Positions 7,589-13,976 are shown, counted from the first letter of the stretch. The stretch is DNA of 15,104 nt from Planctomycetota bacterium (GCA_030607345.1 JAUWKC010000007.1:1-15104), one strand, 5' to 3'. Notes: generated from the letters alone by a model not told the origin. Numbers and translations are program-made.

Positions 7589-8224
7589 CTAAGCCTTCCT
7601 TTTCGTAACGGCATTAACCACCGCCAGCAGCAGTCCCAGCGTTATAAATGCGCCGACAGGCATTGCCATCGCCGCCCACGGGACAAACCAGCCCCCTGTC
7701 TCTTTCAACGCCAGCACCGGAATCTCGTAAACCGCGCCCGTCGCCAGAAGTTCCCGCACACCCGCAAGGACGCACAGCGCCGCTGTGAAACCAAGACCCA
7801 TCCCAAGAGCGTCGATGATGCTGACGAAGACCGTGTTCTTGCTCGCACAGGCCTCAGCCCGGCAGATTATGATGCAGTTGACAATAATCAGCGGCACATA
7901 CGGACCCAGAGTCTCGCTCATCCTCGGCTGAAAGGCCTTGAGGAACAAGTCGCAAATCGTCACAAATGTCGCTATCGTCAGCGTAAACATCAGAATCCGA
8001 AGGTGCGGCTTCAGAAAATTCCGCATAAGGCTCACCACGATGTTGCTGCAGAGCAAAACAAAAATCACACTACAGCCCATCGTCAGGGCGGGCTTGACCG
8101 CAGCGGTGACCGCAAGAGTCGGACACATCCCCAACAGCAGCCGAAAGACCGGGTTCTCACGCCACAGTCCGCCGGCGAACGTCTCTCTGTAGATACCTGC
8201 ACGAGTGCTCACTTCATTTGTCAT
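7589..8224 (-). CDS. rnfE: Rnf complex membrane subunit RnfE
   Basis: This 211-residue integral membrane subunit is homologous to RnfA and NqrD. The N-terminal part reads GLWRENPVFRLLLGMCPTLAV, with the conserved Cys of the first half. The second half contains YVPLIIVNCIIICRAEACAS with the matching Cys and the Arg/Glu-containing loop characteristic of RnfE. About six membrane segments are visible, consistent with pseudo-twofold topology and a cluster shared with RnfA. The start is set by the family N-terminus and by the ATGA overlap with the rnfG stop. It sits between rnfG and rnfA in the order C-D-G-E-A-B that is common in clostridial, Bacteroidota and related Rnf operons. Confidence 0.96.
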   Translation of the reverse strand: MTNEVSTRAGIYRETFAGGLWRENPVFRLLLGMCPTLAVTAAVKPALTMGCSVIFVLLCSNIVVSLMRNFLKPHLRILMFTLTIATFVTICDLFLKAFQPRMSETLGPYVPLIIVNCIIICRAEACASKNTVFVSIIDALGMGLGFTAALCVLAGVRELLATGAVYEIPVLALKETGGWFVPWAAMAMPVGAFITLGLLLAVVNAVTKRKA

Positions 8225-8829
8225 TTCTCGACGGCTTTCTCTTGCATTTTGCTCTTTATTTGCACCACGACGTTATTGATTATGTCAACTACCGCCTGAC
8301 TGCTTACCGTGGCGCCGCTGATTGCCACGATTTCGGAGTCGACCTTCTTGTCGTCGCCTGTTTTTACCAGTCCCAGCTCCTCAACCGGTGCGCCCTTGAA
8401 TTGATTGCGGTAGTAAGACCGCTTTATCTTGTCGCCAAAACCGGGCGTTTCATTGCTCGAAAGCACGGCGTAGCCCGCAAACTTCTCAAACCCTTTGTCC
8501 ACAGCCACCACAAGTTCAATCTTGTCCTGAAAGCCCGCGCCCTCACAATTGAAGACCCAGCCGACAGGTATGTTCGCATCCGACAGCGCCGCATAAACGC
8601 TGCTTGTCGTTTTTTTGCCCCTCGGAGATTCGATTTCTACCTGCGCCTCGAGCTTGAAGCTTGAGGCCTCCGGCAACAGACCGCTCATCAGCCGGTTGAG
8701 TTTTTCGACCTTGTTCCGCTCGATTCTTGGCGACCAGGCGGCGTTGGCCACCGCTATCAAAAGCCCGAAGCAGAAGGCCGAGACAATCAACAGCCAGCTC
8801 TCGCGGATAAAGTACTTTATTTTACTCAT
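8221..8829 (-). CDS. rnfG: Rnf complex FMN-binding subunit RnfG
   Basis: This 202-residue subunit has one N-terminal membrane helix (about 11-30) and an extracytoplasmic FMN-binding domain. The conserved ETPGFGDKI segment lies at 127-135. The flavinylation motif SGAT is at 171-174, and Thr174 is the expected site of covalent FMN attached by ApbE. The residue three before the Ser is Val168, where the usual motif has Asp, so the local sequence is VAISGATVSS. The rest of the domain looks intact. It overlaps rnfD by 8 bases at its start and rnfE by 4 at its end, implying coupled translation. Membership of the Rnf/Nqr FMN-binding family (the NqrC counterpart) is firm; efficiency of flavinylation cannot be judged from sequence. 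Confidence 0.95.
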   Translation of the reverse strand: MSKIKYFIRESWLLIVSAFCFGLLIAVANAAWSPRIERNKVEKLNRLMSGLLPEASSFKLEAQVEIESPRGKKTTSSVYAALSDANIPVGWVFNCEGAGFQDKIELVVAVDKGFEKFAGYAVLSSNETPGFGDKIKRSYYRNQFKGAPVEELGLVKTGDDKKVDSEIVAISGATVSSQAVVDIINNVVVQIKSKMQEKAVEK

Positions 8830-9841
8830 GGCCTCTGCCTCCTGCCGGAACCAGCTTGCAGAACCTGTCGATAAGCGGCGTCATGGCGTTCATCAAAAGG
8901 ACCGCAAACATCACTCCTTCCGGATATTCACCCACAATTCTTATCAGCATCGTTATGCCGCCGACGCCAATTCCGAAAATCCACATCCCCTTTGTCGTTA
9001 AAGGCGCCGTAACAGGGTCGGTCGCGATGAAAAATGCTCCAATCAGCAGACCCCCTGCCGCCAGGTGTGTCAGCGGTGACGCGTATGCATTGGCGTCTAC
9101 GAGGTAGGCAATACCTGAAAACACAAAGGCAGACAGAAGCACAGCCAAAGGAATATGAAAGCTGATTGTCCGCCTTATCAGCAGATATATCCCGCCAATC
9201 AGAAGCGCAAGTACGCTCGTCTCACCGAGACATCCACCGGTTGCGCCCCTGAACATCGCTTTAATCTGGTTGTTAACGACGTCCGCGCCCGATTTGTTTT
9301 TTATGGCGTCTTTGCTCCAGGCCAGCGGCGTTGCCTGCGTATACGTGTCGAGCTTGTTCTGGGCTGAGATTAGCGGCATAGCCGGGTCGATTGTGGCCGG
9401 AACCGTCCAGGTCGTCATCAGCATACCGAACGAAACCGTCAGAAACGCCCTGCCGGCCATGGCGGGATTAAAAATGTTCGCGCCAAGACCGCCAAAGACC
9501 ATCTTGCCGATGGCGATTGCGAAAACGCTGCCAATTACCGCCGTCCAGACAGGCAGCGCCGGTGGAACCGAAAGAGCAAGGATGATGCCGGTGACAACGG
9601 CGCTAAAATCGCCAAGGGATTCAAGGGGCCTGGGCTTTCGGCCAAGCACATTGCACAGCCATTCTGTTGCGACCGCTGAAACCACACAGACGCCGATAAG
9701 TATGAGCGCGTGGATGCGGAAATAATAGCCGGCCGCCGCCATTGCGGGAACCAGACCGATTATGACATCTATCATCACCCTGCGGGTAGAGAGGGGCTGG
9801 CTAATATGAGGCGAACATGAAACCCTTATGTCTTTAAGCAT
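8822..9841 (-). CDS. rnfD: Rnf complex membrane subunit RnfD
   Basis: This 339-residue membrane subunit is the counterpart of NqrB and part of the cation-translocating core. The N-terminus SCSPHISQPLSTR is the family's usual start. Visible conserved blocks are FGGLGANIFNPAMAGRAFL (from residue 117), the GATGGCLGETS segment (199-209) and FIATDPVTAP (271-280). About nine hydrophobic segments are present. Thr201 in the GAT triplet is the best candidate for a covalently bound FMN by analogy with RnfD of other species. Its exact correspondence needs an alignment. The ribosome site before the ATG is weak (GGTAG close to the start), 28 bases after rnfC. The end overlaps rnfG by 8 bases. Confidence 0.95.
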   Translation of the reverse strand: MLKDIRVSCSPHISQPLSTRRVMIDVIIGLVPAMAAAGYYFRIHALILIGVCVVSAVATEWLCNVLGRKPRPLESLGDFSAVVTGIILALSVPPALPVWTAVIGSVFAIAIGKMVFGGLGANIFNPAMAGRAFLTVSFGMLMTTWTVPATIDPAMPLISAQNKLDTYTQATPLAWSKDAIKNKSGADVVNNQIKAMFRGATGGCLGETSVLALLIGGIYLLIRRTISFHIPLAVLLSAFVFSGIAYLVDANAYASPLTHLAAGGLLIGAFFIATDPVTAPLTTKGMWIFGIGVGGITMLIRIVGEYPEGVMFAVLLMNAMTPLIDRFCKLVPAGGRGHE

Positions 9842-9869
9842 CTACCAAATTCCCAAATCCACTCGTCCA

Positions 9870-11258
9870 CTATTCCGGCATCTTCTTCTTTTGCCTCGCA
9901 AGAAAAATCTTACCTGTTTTGATATATCCGGTCAGTTCAATATTGGCCGGGCACACGTAACTGCAGCAGCCGCACTCCATGCAGGCGCTGATATAGTAGC
10001 TTTTTGCCAAATCAAGAAGATTGTACTTTACCGCGTGAGCAATTTTTGTCGGGTTCAGATGCTCAGGACAGACCTCAATGCATCTGCCGCAGCCAATACA
10101 GGCCGTTTGACGCCTGGCGAATTTAGCTTTGCCGATTTCCTCTCCTATTAAAACTGTTATGGCGCCCGTGGTCTTCGTAATCGGCATCGTCAAATCCGCG
10201 ATTGCTATCCCCATCATAGGCCCGCCGACAACCACTTTTGCCGATTTCTGCGTCACCGGCCCGCAAAATTCTATAAGCTCATTCACCGATGTCCCTATCG
10301 CAACATAGAGATTTCTCGGATTGGCAATCGCCTTGCCCGTAACGGTTACAACCCGATGCGTCAGCGGCGAATCACAAATCACCGCTTCAGCAATCGCCGC
10401 CGCCGTAGCAACATTCAGCACCAGTATACCTATCATCGGTGGAATGCCGCCCGTGGGGACGTTCCTCTTCAGAATCGCTCTTATAAGCTGTCTTTCTCCA
10501 CCTTGAGGATATTTTGTCCTGACGGCAGCAATTTCAAAGCCCTCGCAGCGGCTCGAAGTTCTCAACGCTGCGCCCATAACCTTTATCGCTTCCGGCTTGT
10601 TGTCTTCGATGCCAATGATAACTCGCGAGCAGCCGGACGCTTTTTTGGCAAGCTTGATTCCCGCAATAATCTGCCTGGGCCGCTCCAGCATCAGACGGTA
10701 GTCGCACGTAATGCACGGCTCACACTCACATCCGTTGATAATCATTGTATCTTTCGGCAGGCGCGGGTTCGGCTCTATCTTCACTCTCGTCGGGAACCCC
10801 GCCCCACCCATCCCAACTATACCCGCCTCACGAACAGCGCTGCATATCTGCTCTGCTGAATAGTCTTCAACATCGACATCCTCTGTTAAGAGCGCCGCCG
10901 GTTCCCTGGCCGGATTGCTCGCAGGGTCTGCTTCGATGATTACCGCCGGGCTTCGACCCACAACAGCGTGCGACGCCAGCGCAATTCCTTTTACTTTCCC
11001 GTTGACCGGTGAGTGAACCGGCGCCGAAACAAACGCATCCGAGTCCCCGACTTTTTGACCCGCCTCAACCAAATCTCCTTTTTTGACTGTCGGCCGGCAC
11101 ACTGCACCTATATGCTGACCGAGCATTACCACAACTTCTTTGACCGCCGGGCCAGGTTCTATCTTGCTGTTGCGGGCAAGTTTTTCACCTGCGACAGGAT
11201 GTACGCCGCCCGGAAATGTCAACCTGCCTTTCGTGCCAGTTTCCATACCAGTCGTCAT
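9870..11258 (-). CDS. rnfC: Rnf complex NADH/NAD-binding subunit RnfC
   Basis: RnfC is the peripheral cytoplasmic subunit that binds NAD(H) and FMN and carries two [4Fe-4S] clusters. In 462 residues the sequence shows a barrel-sandwich-like N-terminal domain (FPGGVHP onward). The nucleotide-binding GMGGAGFPTRVK is at 149-160, the INGCECEPC segment follows, and TKYPQGGERQL is at 248-258. Two ferredoxin motifs are complete: Cys387/390/393/397, each with standard spacing, and Cys426/429/432/436. The C-terminus ends soon after the second cluster, so the long Ala-rich tail of proteobacterial RsxC is absent, as in clostridial forms. The ATG at 11258 has AGGGA just upstream; another in-frame ATG follows at residue 5. 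The stop of the 97-residue leader gene is 12 bases upstream, indicating co-transcription. Confidence 0.96.
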   Translation of the reverse strand: MTTGMETGTKGRLTFPGGVHPVAGEKLARNSKIEPGPAVKEVVVMLGQHIGAVCRPTVKKGDLVEAGQKVGDSDAFVSAPVHSPVNGKVKGIALASHAVVGRSPAVIIEADPASNPAREPAALLTEDVDVEDYSAEQICSAVREAGIVGMGGAGFPTRVKIEPNPRLPKDTMIINGCECEPCITCDYRLMLERPRQIIAGIKLAKKASGCSRVIIGIEDNKPEAIKVMGAALRTSSRCEGFEIAAVRTKYPQGGERQLIRAILKRNVPTGGIPPMIGILVLNVATAAAIAEAVICDSPLTHRVVTVTGKAIANPRNLYVAIGTSVNELIEFCGPVTQKSAKVVVGGPMMGIAIADLTMPITKTTGAITVLIGEEIGKAKFARRQTACIGCGRCIEVCPEHLNPTKIAHAVKYNLLDLAKSYYISACMECGCCSYVCPANIELTGYIKTGKIFLARQKKKMPE

Positions 11259-11270
11259 AAATCCCTTAGC

Positions 11271-11564
11271 TCATTTGTTCTTGGCTCGCCGATTGCCTAT
11301 CGCTCGTACGGTCAATATGCAGAGAAAAGTCGCACACAACGCCCCCGCCACGCTCACGCCGGTACTCAACTGCTCCGCCATTGACGTTCTGCCTGTAATT
11401 TCCTGAAAAACAGCCAGAGACACAATAAAGACCACCAGGGGCGCCAAAAAAACGCCCAAAACCTTATAGGTAACACAAGGCCCTTCGGTCTTGCCTAACC
11501 GCCTGTAGACTTCCTGGCAGTGGTCCTTTTGAACGCAGCTATCACAAGAATCCTCGTTGTCCAT
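11271..11564 (-). CDS. Small Cys-rich two-helix membrane protein, first gene of the rnf operon
   Basis: This 97-residue protein is not clearly assignable to a named family. The N-terminal 30 residues are cytoplasm-like and carry Cys7, Cys10, Cys16 and Cys30 (CX2CX5CX13C), a spacing compatible with an iron-sulfur or zinc site. Two hydrophobic helices follow (about 35-53 and 69-86), then a basic tail (NRRAKNK). AAGGA before the ATG at 11564 gives a good ribosome site, and the operon promoter lies just upstream. It is separated from rnfC by 12 bases. The layout (Cys cluster plus two helices, next to rnf) recalls the RseC/MucC proteins that accompany Rnf in other bacteria, but the Cys order and flanking sequence differ. 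An accessory, assembly or redox-relay role in Rnf is inference from position. Confidence 0.85.
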   Translation of the reverse strand: MDNEDSCDSCVQKDHCQEVYRRLGKTEGPCVTYKVLGVFLAPLVVFIVSLAVFQEITGRTSMAEQLSTGVSVAGALCATFLCILTVRAIGNRRAKNK

Positions 11565-11572
11565 ACTTTTCC

Positions 11573-11602
11573 TTACCGAATAAAATAAACCACCCTTATA
11601 AT
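11573..11602 (+). promoter_or_regulatory. Putative promoter of the M48 protease gene
   Basis: A perfect TATAAT lies at 11597-11602 on the plus strand, about 50 bases before the protease ATG. The -35 candidate TTACCG (11573-11578, 18-base spacer) is weak. The -10 shares bases with the rnf operon -10 on the other strand, so the two promoters are likely to compete. Confidence 0.35.
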
Positions 11603-11623
11603 AAATATCAGTTGGCTTTTCAA
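11595..11623 (-). promoter_or_regulatory. Promoter of the rnf operon
   Basis: On the minus strand TTGAAA (11618-11623) and TATAAG (11595-11600) are separated by exactly 17 bases. The predicted start is near 11588, about 25 bases before the leader-gene ATG. It is a near-consensus sigma-70-type promoter. Its -10 box overlaps the -10 of the divergent protease promoter. Confidence 0.55.
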
Positions 11624-11651
11624 ATAGAAAACTCGATTGCGCAGGGTAAAT

Positions 11652-12737
11652 ATGCCCAAAAAATCGATGCTCTTAATACTCACAGTGGCATCTTGCCTCT
11701 CAGCCGGTTGTGCCGTCAACCCTTTAACCGGCGACAAGGAGCTTATGTTTTCCCCCCTCCGGCAGGATATCGAGATAGGTCGCCTGTGCGCCCCCGAAGT
11801 CGAAAAGCAGATGGACGGCAGAATCAAGGACGACTCCCTCCAGGACTATATCGACACCGTAGGACAGGGAATAGCCCGCATAAGTCATCGCTCCGGCCTC
11901 GACTATCACTTCCTGGCGCTGAATCATAAGTCCGTTAACGCCTTTGCCCTTCCCGGCGGATATATCTTCATCACACGCGGTATGCTCGAAAAGCTCCAAA
12001 CAGAGGCCCAGCTCGCCGCAATACTTGCCCACGAAATAGCCCACGTCGTCGCAAGGGACGCCGCAAACAGAATGAGTAATCAGTCCGCAATGGGCCTGCT
12101 GCTGATGGGCGCAGCATCTGCCGGCGCTCCGGGCGAGCTAATCAATGCCGCATACGTCACCCAGGAAATCCTCAGCCTCAAGTACAGCAGAGAAGACGAA
12201 CGACAGGCCGATATGGGAGGTTTGAGATATATGGTCCGCGCCGGTTACAATCCGTACGGGATGGTCGAGACCATGCAGATGCTCGAAACTCTACAATACG
12301 ACGAACCCGTTGAGTTCCTCTCCACACACCCTTCTCCATATAACCGCGTATCTTACCTGACCAGGACAGTTCAAAGAAGAGACCTGGACCTCTCAGCCTT
12401 GAAAGTCGGCCGCGAAGATTATCAGCACGCCGTCCTTGACTGCCTCACCCGGATATTCCATAAATCGCCTGACCCGCGAGCTCCATCGCCCCCGGCAGGA
12501 TTCCTCGCCCCCTTGTCACGCCGGCCTTATCGCCGCCCTTTCGGACAGCCGGCCCGGCCAGCCAAAAGACCGTTAAGCGGGGCACAACACCCTGCCGCCC
12601 GTCCTGCTGAGCACTGCATCTGCTGTCTGACAGACCCTCAGGCAGCAGGTTTTCTTCTGCCCGAAAGTTCTTGCTTGTTGTCTGGCAGTAGCTGTGCTAT
12701 AATATCCGACAAATGGGCGGTTAGCTCAGTTGGCTAG
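11652..12737 (+). CDS. M48-family zinc metalloprotease lipoprotein (3' end aberrant)
   Basis: This is a secreted zinc endopeptidase of the M48 group (BepA/LoiP-like), probably acting in envelope protein quality control. The ATG at 11652 gives a lipoprotein signal peptide ending in LSAGC, with Cys20 as the lipidation site. A TTG 15 bases upstream is less likely. The zinc motif HEIAH is at 127-131 and the third ligand is in EDERQAD (Glu183, ExxxD). The segment FALPGGYIFITRGML and the C-terminal STHPSPYNRVSYL (224-236) are typical. Family homology ends around residue 265 (GREDYQHAVLDCL). The remaining 95 or so residues are Pro/Ala/Arg/Ser-rich and unlike the family. Their DNA contains a terminator, a tRNA promoter and the first 23 bases of a tRNA, so the true stop is probably earlier and a frameshift or lost stop codon is suspected. 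The catalytic part looks intact. Confidence 0.88.
   Translation: MPKKSMLLILTVASCLSAGCAVNPLTGDKELMFSPLRQDIEIGRLCAPEVEKQMDGRIKDDSLQDYIDTVGQGIARISHRSGLDYHFLALNHKSVNAFALPGGYIFITRGMLEKLQTEAQLAAILAHEIAHVVARDAANRMSNQSAMGLLLMGAASAGAPGELINAAYVTQEILSLKYSREDERQADMGGLRYMVRAGYNPYGMVETMQMLETLQYDEPVEFLSTHPSPYNRVSYLTRTVQRRDLDLSALKVGREDYQHAVLDCLTRIFHKSPDPRAPSPPAGFLAPLSRRPYRRPFGQPARPAKRPLSGAQHPAARPAEHCICCLTDPQAAGFLLPESSCLLSGSSCAIISDKWAVSSVG
12620..12654 (+). terminator. Rho-independent terminator inside the protease ORF tail
   Basis: An 11-bp stem with one G-U pair is formed by 12620-12630 and 12638-12648 around a 7-base loop. It is followed by GTTTTCTTCT. It would end the protease message before the tRNA promoter, although the annotated reading frame runs straight through it. 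Confidence 0.6.
12675..12703 (+). promoter_or_regulatory. Promoter of the tRNA-Val gene
   Basis: A perfect extended -10 (TGCTATAAT, with TATAAT at 12698-12703) is paired with TTGTTG (12675-12680) at a 17-base spacer. Transcription would start about 12710, some five bases before the tRNA 5' end. Confidence 0.6.
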
Positions 12738-12788
12738 AGCGCCTGCTCGACACGCAGGAGGTCGTTGGTTCAAGTCCAATACCGCCCA
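12715..12788 (+). tRNA. tRNA-Val (anticodon GAC), unusual C at position 33
   Basis: The cloverleaf is complete. The 7-bp acceptor is GGGCGGT/ACCGCCC with discriminator A. The D arm is GCTC/GAGC. The anticodon stem CCTGC/GCAGG encloses the 7-base loop TCGACAC. The T arm GTTGG/CCAAT has one G-U pair and the loop TTCAAGT. No CCA is encoded. The anticodon at loop positions 34-36 is GAC, reading valine codons GUC and GUU. Position 33 is C instead of the nearly invariant U. All stems pair perfectly or by wobble, so a decayed pseudogene is not obvious. A strong promoter precedes it and a hairpin follows it. Confidence 0.9.
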
Positions 12789-12793
12789 TTAAA

Positions 12794-12826
12794 AAATCCT
12801 CATTGTTGGCTCAATAATGAGGATTT
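12794..12826 (+). terminator. Hairpin downstream of tRNA-Val, likely terminator
   Basis: A perfect 11-bp inverted repeat (AAATCCTCATT at 12794-12804, its complement at 12816-12826) flanks an 11-base loop, six bases after the tRNA end. An A-run precedes it and CCCCTTGTTT follows. The T tract is weak, but the stem arms themselves end in AAA/TTT. Confidence 0.5.
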
Positions 12827-12942
12827 CCCCTTGTTTAGTAGTTGTTACCAACTCAAAAACATCTCTCAGCGGCACACCAGCGTACCTGACCAACTGGTTC
12901 TGAGTGGGTGGTGAGTGTACTATTGGGTATATTTCGAGGTAT

Positions 12943-13167
12943 ACATCCTTGGAGCGATTACACGAAGAAATCAAGCGCAGGACTCGTGTTGCAAGACTGT
13001 TCCCGAATGAGGCTTCGCTTTTAAGATTGGTAAGTGCGATAGAGATGGAGATCAGCGAGGACTGGATTGCGGGTAAAAGATATTTGGATATGAACGTGGA
13101 AACGGAGAACGAAAACGAATCTGCTGATTCAAAAGCAAAACGAATTTACAGAAAAAATGTTGCTTGA
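12943..13167 (+). pseudogene. IS256-family (mutator) transposase, C-terminal remnant
   Basis: The translated segment from TSLERLHEEIKRRTRVARLF through NEASLLRLVSAIEMEISEDW to IYRKNVA is the characteristic C-terminus of IS256-type DDE transposases, which are normally about 400 residues. Only about 74 residues remain, so the DDE core and 5' part are deleted. The natural end with its TGA stop is preserved. The open frame extends upstream to an ATG at 12904, but those extra residues are not transposase-like. The ACACAAC-like bases around 13190-13200 may be the residue of the element's right terminal repeat. It lies 155 bases downstream of tRNA-Val and abuts a propeller fragment. Confidence 0.85.
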
Positions 13168-13200
13168 CCGGAGCCAATAGCAAAACCGTATACACAACAC

Positions 13201-13353
13201 AAGATAGCTTTTGTGTCACTAAGAAGGGGAAACCATGAAGTTTACCTCATGAAGGCAGATGGGAGTGAACAGAAACGGTTGGCACACGATGAGAGTTATA
13301 ATGTGCATCCTGCTTGGTCACCAGTACCTGTTACCGCGACTGAAGAGAAATAG
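13201..13353 (+). pseudogene. TolB-like beta-propeller fragment
   Basis: In the same frame as the preceding transposase remnant, just beyond its stop, the translation reads KIAFVSLRRGNHEVYLMKAD, then GSEQKRLAHDESYNVHPAWS and P. This is one full PD40/TolB-type propeller blade (pattern KIAF.S.R.G..EIY.M.ADGS...RLT......PAWSP). It then breaks into unrelated residues and a TAG at 13351. No start codon or export signal is attached. It is a 50-codon leftover of a periplasmic propeller gene, probably truncated by the IS256-type insertion on its left. Confidence 0.7.
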
Positions 13354-13408
13354 TATTAGCCTTGTGCAGAGCCTGCAATCTCTAAATCTCAATGTACGAA
13401 CGTCTTGC

Positions 13409-13651
13409 CTATCGGCTATTTCCCTCAACCGCACCGTGGCTGCGAAGAAGGTCAGCTACGTCCTTGTGTTCCTTCTTGACAAGGTCGAGAGGAGTAGTAC
13501 CATATAATGTCTTTGCGTTCACGTCCGCACCACTGGCAATAAGAAGTTCGGCTATTTCTTTACTGCCCATCGCAGCCGCATTATGCAAAGGAGTCATTCC
13601 CTTTTTCGATTTCAAGTTGACATCTGCTCCGGCCGGGTTATCTGCACATCT
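13409..13651 (-). pseudogene. Ankyrin-repeat protein fragment
   Basis: The frame encodes the end of one ankyrin repeat ([10 protein letters not shown]) and a complete repeat ([20 protein letters not shown] then [10 protein letters not shown]). A final capping repeat follows ([23 protein letters not shown]), then a stop at 13409-13411. The upstream side is broken: an in-frame stop occurs at 13652-13654, and beyond it lies IS3-type sequence. It is thus the 3' end of a longer ankyrin gene. An internal ATG (13613-13615) would give a 68-residue product, but no ribosome site supports it. Confidence 0.75.
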
Positions 13652-13667
13652 TTAAGCAAATACGGCA

Positions 13668-13922
13668 AGGCTTATAATACAAACTGCTTCGGCTAAGCCC
13701 AAGAAGCTCACATTGCCGAGAAATCGGGAGCCTGCCGTGCCGGGGCTTTACTGCTCTTCGCTTTTGCCCAAGCGTCAAATCCAGATTTTTTTTGAGCCAC
13801 CTTTGCCTTAAACGGGGCACTGTGATTACGCCTTTTGTTTTTCATGAATCTGTCTCCTGAACGAGTTATCGTCTCAGGCGACAAATCCACCTTAATTACG
13901 CGCCCAGTTTTGGGGGAGTATT
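13668..13922 (-). mobile_element. IS3-family element remnant with internal deletion
   Basis: Reading leftwards, a terminal-repeat-like end (CTCCCCCAAAACTGGGCGCG, about 13899-13918) is followed by a leader with AGGAG. Next comes the orfA start MKNKRRNHSAPFKAKVA (ATG at 13843-13845). Almost at once the sequence switches to the orfA-end/orfB-start region in another frame: WLKKNLDLTLGQKRRAV then LPISRQCELLGLSRSSLYYK. Most of orfA and all of the DDE domain of orfB are missing. The switch is near 13795, where GTGGCTC could serve both frames. The relic ends at about 13668 and abuts the ankyrin fragment. It cannot encode an active transposase. Confidence 0.8.
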
Positions 13923-13976
13923 ATACCGTAAACCAATTACCAATAGAGCAATGGTTACAAAAATGATGCTCATACT

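Noticed and set aside
7385..8299. Long 304-codon plus-strand frame opposite rnfA/rnfE
   Set aside because: It is Arg/His/Gln-rich and antisense to two clearly conserved membrane genes, so it is a shadow caused by their codon bias.
11271..11564. Assignment of the small Cys-rich protein as RseC/MucC
   Set aside because: Only the general layout agrees. The RseC N-terminal beta domain and its Cys arrangement are not seen, so no name was given.
12904..12942. N-terminal extension of the IS256-type frame from an ATG at 12904
   Set aside because: These 13 residues do not look like transposase, and the ATG is fortuitous; the element is truncated before 12943.
12789..12974. 61-codon minus-strand frame downstream of tRNA-Val
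   Set aside because: It runs through the post-tRNA hairpin, matches no family I know, has no ribosome site, and lies in relic DNA.
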